Source: Chryseobacterium endalhagicum (GTDB taxonomy: Bacteria; Bacteroidota; Bacteroidia; Flavobacteriales; Weeksellaceae). From it: 64,000 nucleotides of DNA. This document shows, piece by piece, positions 62,466 to 64,000 of this stretch. The position numbers were made by a program, and so were the translations under genes. A model generated the notes under the pieces. The model ran no database searches. It saw only the letters and a program-made list of their open reading frames with translations, and had not been told where the DNA came from. Location: positions 137,856 to 201,855 of the forward strand of contig NZ_JAELVM010000001.1 in the NCBI RefSeq assembly GCF_016745235.1, written 5' to 3'. Position 1 is the stretch's first letter. Each line of letters starts with the position of its first letter.

Positions 62466-63204
62466 GTATGTTTTCTTTTTTGTTTAAAATATAAAATGCC
62501 CGCTGTGCTGCTTTTTCTTCTGCCTTCTTTTTGGAAGTTTCCGTCGCGTTGGCGATCTTCTCTTCTCCCAGCCAGACATGGCACCTGAACACCACAGATT
62601 TATTGACCTGGACTTCTTCGCAGGTCTCGTATTTTATATTTACTTTTTTCTTCTGGCTCCATTCAAGCAGAAGACCTTTGTAGCTTACAATTTTATTTTC
62701 AAGCTTGTTAATTTCAGTAGGCGTAAGCAATCTTTCCAGAATGATCCTTTTGCAGGTATCATAATGAAAGTCCAGATAAACAGCACCAATAAGTGCCTCA
62801 AATAAATTTCCGGAAATGTTTTCACCCAATGCCGCAGATCCCTGCTTCTGCAAAAGATCGATAAGCTTCAGGTCTTCACCTAATTTATTAAGATTCTTCC
62901 TATTAACAATTTTAGATTTCATCTGCGTCAGATATCCTTCATTAGCCTGAGGATAGGTCTGGAACAGATGACAGGAAATAATTGTACCCAAAACAGAATC
63001 TCCCAAAAATTCAAGTCGTTCATAATTGCTGTCTTGATTTTTAGAAGAACTTTTTAAAGAAAAGGCTTCACGGTAAAGAGCGACATTCTGAACCTCTGCA
63101 CCGATGATTTTTTTCAATTCGGTACTCAGGAAGTAGTCTCTCTCCGTTAATTTTCTTTTTCTTTGTCTGAGAAGGAATTTAGAAAAGTATTTCTGTAACT
63201 CCAT
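62443..63204 (-). CDS. rnc: Ribonuclease III
   Basis: 253 residues. The RNase III signature is NYERLEFLGDSVLGTIISCH, with the second acidic pair in FEALIGAVYLD; a C-terminal double-stranded RNA-binding domain follows (SQKKKVNIKYETCEEVQVNK, KKKAEEKAAQRAF). It cuts double-stranded RNA in rRNA and mRNA maturation. It starts nine bases after the fabF stop, so the two are in one operon, as is usual in bacteria. Confidence 0.94.
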   Translation of the reverse strand: MELQKYFSKFLLRQRKRKLTERDYFLSTELKKIIGAEVQNVALYREAFSLKSSSKNQDSNYERLEFLGDSVLGTIISCHLFQTYPQANEGYLTQMKSKIVNRKNLNKLGEDLKLIDLLQKQGSAALGENISGNLFEALIGAVYLDFHYDTCKRIILERLLTPTEINKLENKIVSYKGLLLEWSQKKKVNIKYETCEEVQVNKSVVFRCHVWLGEEKIANATETSKKKAEEKAAQRAFYILNKKENILGNSKTL

Positions 63205-63213
63205 TCATTGAAT

Positions 63214-64000
63214 TTAGATTTTCTTAAATAGAACGCAGGCGTTGTGCCCGCCAAATCCAAAAGTATTGCTCATGGCTACTTTTACATCTTTCTTCACAGC
63301 GTCGTTGAATGTGAAATTCAGTCGGCTGTCAATGTTTTCATCATCAGTAAAATGGTTGATGGTAGGCGGAACGATACCATGAATAATAGTTCCTAATGCA
63401 GCGATAGCTTCAATAACTCCGGCAGCTCCCAGAAGGTGCCCGGTCATTGATTTTGTAGAATTGATCTGAATGTCAAAAGCGTGCTCGCCTAATAATTTCG
63501 AAATTGCGTTGGATTCTGCAATATCTCCTAATGGAGTAGAGGTACCATGCATGTTGATATGGTCTACTTCATCAGCAGTTAAGCCTGCATCTTCCAGACA
63601 GTTTTTCATTACCAGATAAGCGCCAAGGCCTTCAGGATGTGGGGCAGTCATATGGTGTGCATCTGCACTCATACCGCCACCCAGCAATTCTGCATAAATG
63701 GTAGCGCCACGTTTTACCGCGTGCTCGTATTCTTCAAGGATGATACACCCTGCTCCTTCGCCCAGTACAAAGCCATCTCTGTCTTTATCAAAAGGTCTTG
63801 AAGCGGTTTTAGGATCATCATTTCTTGTAGAAAGTGCCATCATCGCATTAAATCCACCGACACCACTTGCTGTAACGGCTGCTTCAGAGCCTCCGCATAC
63901 AATCACGTCAGCTTTTCCAAGCTGGATAATCATCTTAGAATCTATCAGAGCGTTGGCTGAAGAGGCACAGGCTGATACCGTAGTATAATTCGGCCCGTGG
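63214..64000 (-). CDS. fabF: 3-oxoacyl-ACP synthase II (C-terminal part)
   Basis: The coding frame continues off the right edge; 262 residues are visible. The active-site Cys is in HGPNYTTVSACASSANAL close to the edge, with the His residues in HGTSTPLGD and the Lys/His block STKSMTGHLLGAAG; the C-terminus is NTFGFGGHNACVLFKKI. It elongates acyl-ACP in fatty-acid synthesis. An internal Met (63933) is not the true start because the conserved Cys motif precedes it. It is the first visible gene of the fabF / rnc / small protein / pyk operon. Confidence 0.93.
   Translation of the reverse strand, partial: HGPNYTTVSACASSANALIDSKMIIQLGKADVIVCGGSEAAVTASGVGGFNAMMALSTRNDDPKTASRPFDKDRDGFVLGEGAGCIILEEYEHAVKRGATIYAELLGGGMSADAHHMTAPHPEGLGAYLVMKNCLEDAGLTADEVDHINMHGTSTPLGDIAESNAISKLLGEHAFDIQINSTKSMTGHLLGAAGVIEAIAALGTIIHGIVPPTINHFTDDENIDSRLNFTFNDAVKKDVKVAMSNTFGFGGHNACVLFKKI

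Overview
The window looks like a stretch of chromosome from a Chryseobacterium-type bacterium (Bacteroidota, Flavobacteriia, Weeksellaceae). The signs are low GC content, upstream regions repeatedly carrying the Bacteroidota -7 box TAnnTTTG, very few Shine-Dalgarno sequences, type IX secretion (T9SS) C-terminal sorting domains, a flavastacin-like astacin protease, an extended NusB, and Bacteroidota-restricted families (PUR/DUF3276, DUF2480, DUF6452, DUF6048, DUF5117). The genus is inferred from gene content and protein style, not from a search. I see no tRNA, rRNA, CRISPR array, transposase or prophage; the window reads as mostly core genome.

Layout. 0-6 kb: end of an unrecognised gene, a PUR-domain protein, an ABC exporter, the nusB / DUF1573 lipoprotein / yajC operon, an intergenic region rich in hairpins and repeats, then a DprE2-like reductase. 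6-12 kb: the non-homologous end-joining pair Ku and LigD, with ligD broken by a one-base frameshift in an A9 run, then a Crp-family regulator and a divergent purA that share an operator-like palindrome. 12-21 kb: a secreted astacin, a nitrilase-family amidase, aspS, an ankyrin protein, a MATE exporter, the tiny ribosomal protein gene thx, DUF937, a DUF2723 mannosyltransferase-like protein and DUF2480. 21-36 kb: lpxB with a GH99 glycosidase, comEC, the sdhCAB respiratory operon, a TlpA-like lipoprotein without its redox cysteines, rlmD, a large zinc protease and the DUF6452/DUF6048 pair.

36-49 kb: three giant tandem paralogues secreted by T9SS, built from fibronectin-III and GEVED modules with one shared tail and three different N-terminal heads (a beta domain, an M12B-type metalloprotease, an adhesin-like jelly roll). 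49-53 kb: a leftward operon ruvB / PaiB-like / MBL hydrolase / coaE. 53-60 kb: a histidine-degradation group, hutI and hutG, interleaved with a DUF695 protein and a BCCT betaine-type transporter, followed by an aldehyde dehydrogenase. 60-64 kb: a leftward operon fabF (cut by the window edge) / rnc / small protein / pyk, ending in a seven-base tandem repeat.

The most interesting signals are the ligD A9 slip site, the palindrome placed 36 bases upstream of the -7 box at both the crp-like gene and purA, the modular T9SS paralogue cluster with related leader sequences, and the heptamer repeat that contains the pyk stop codon.
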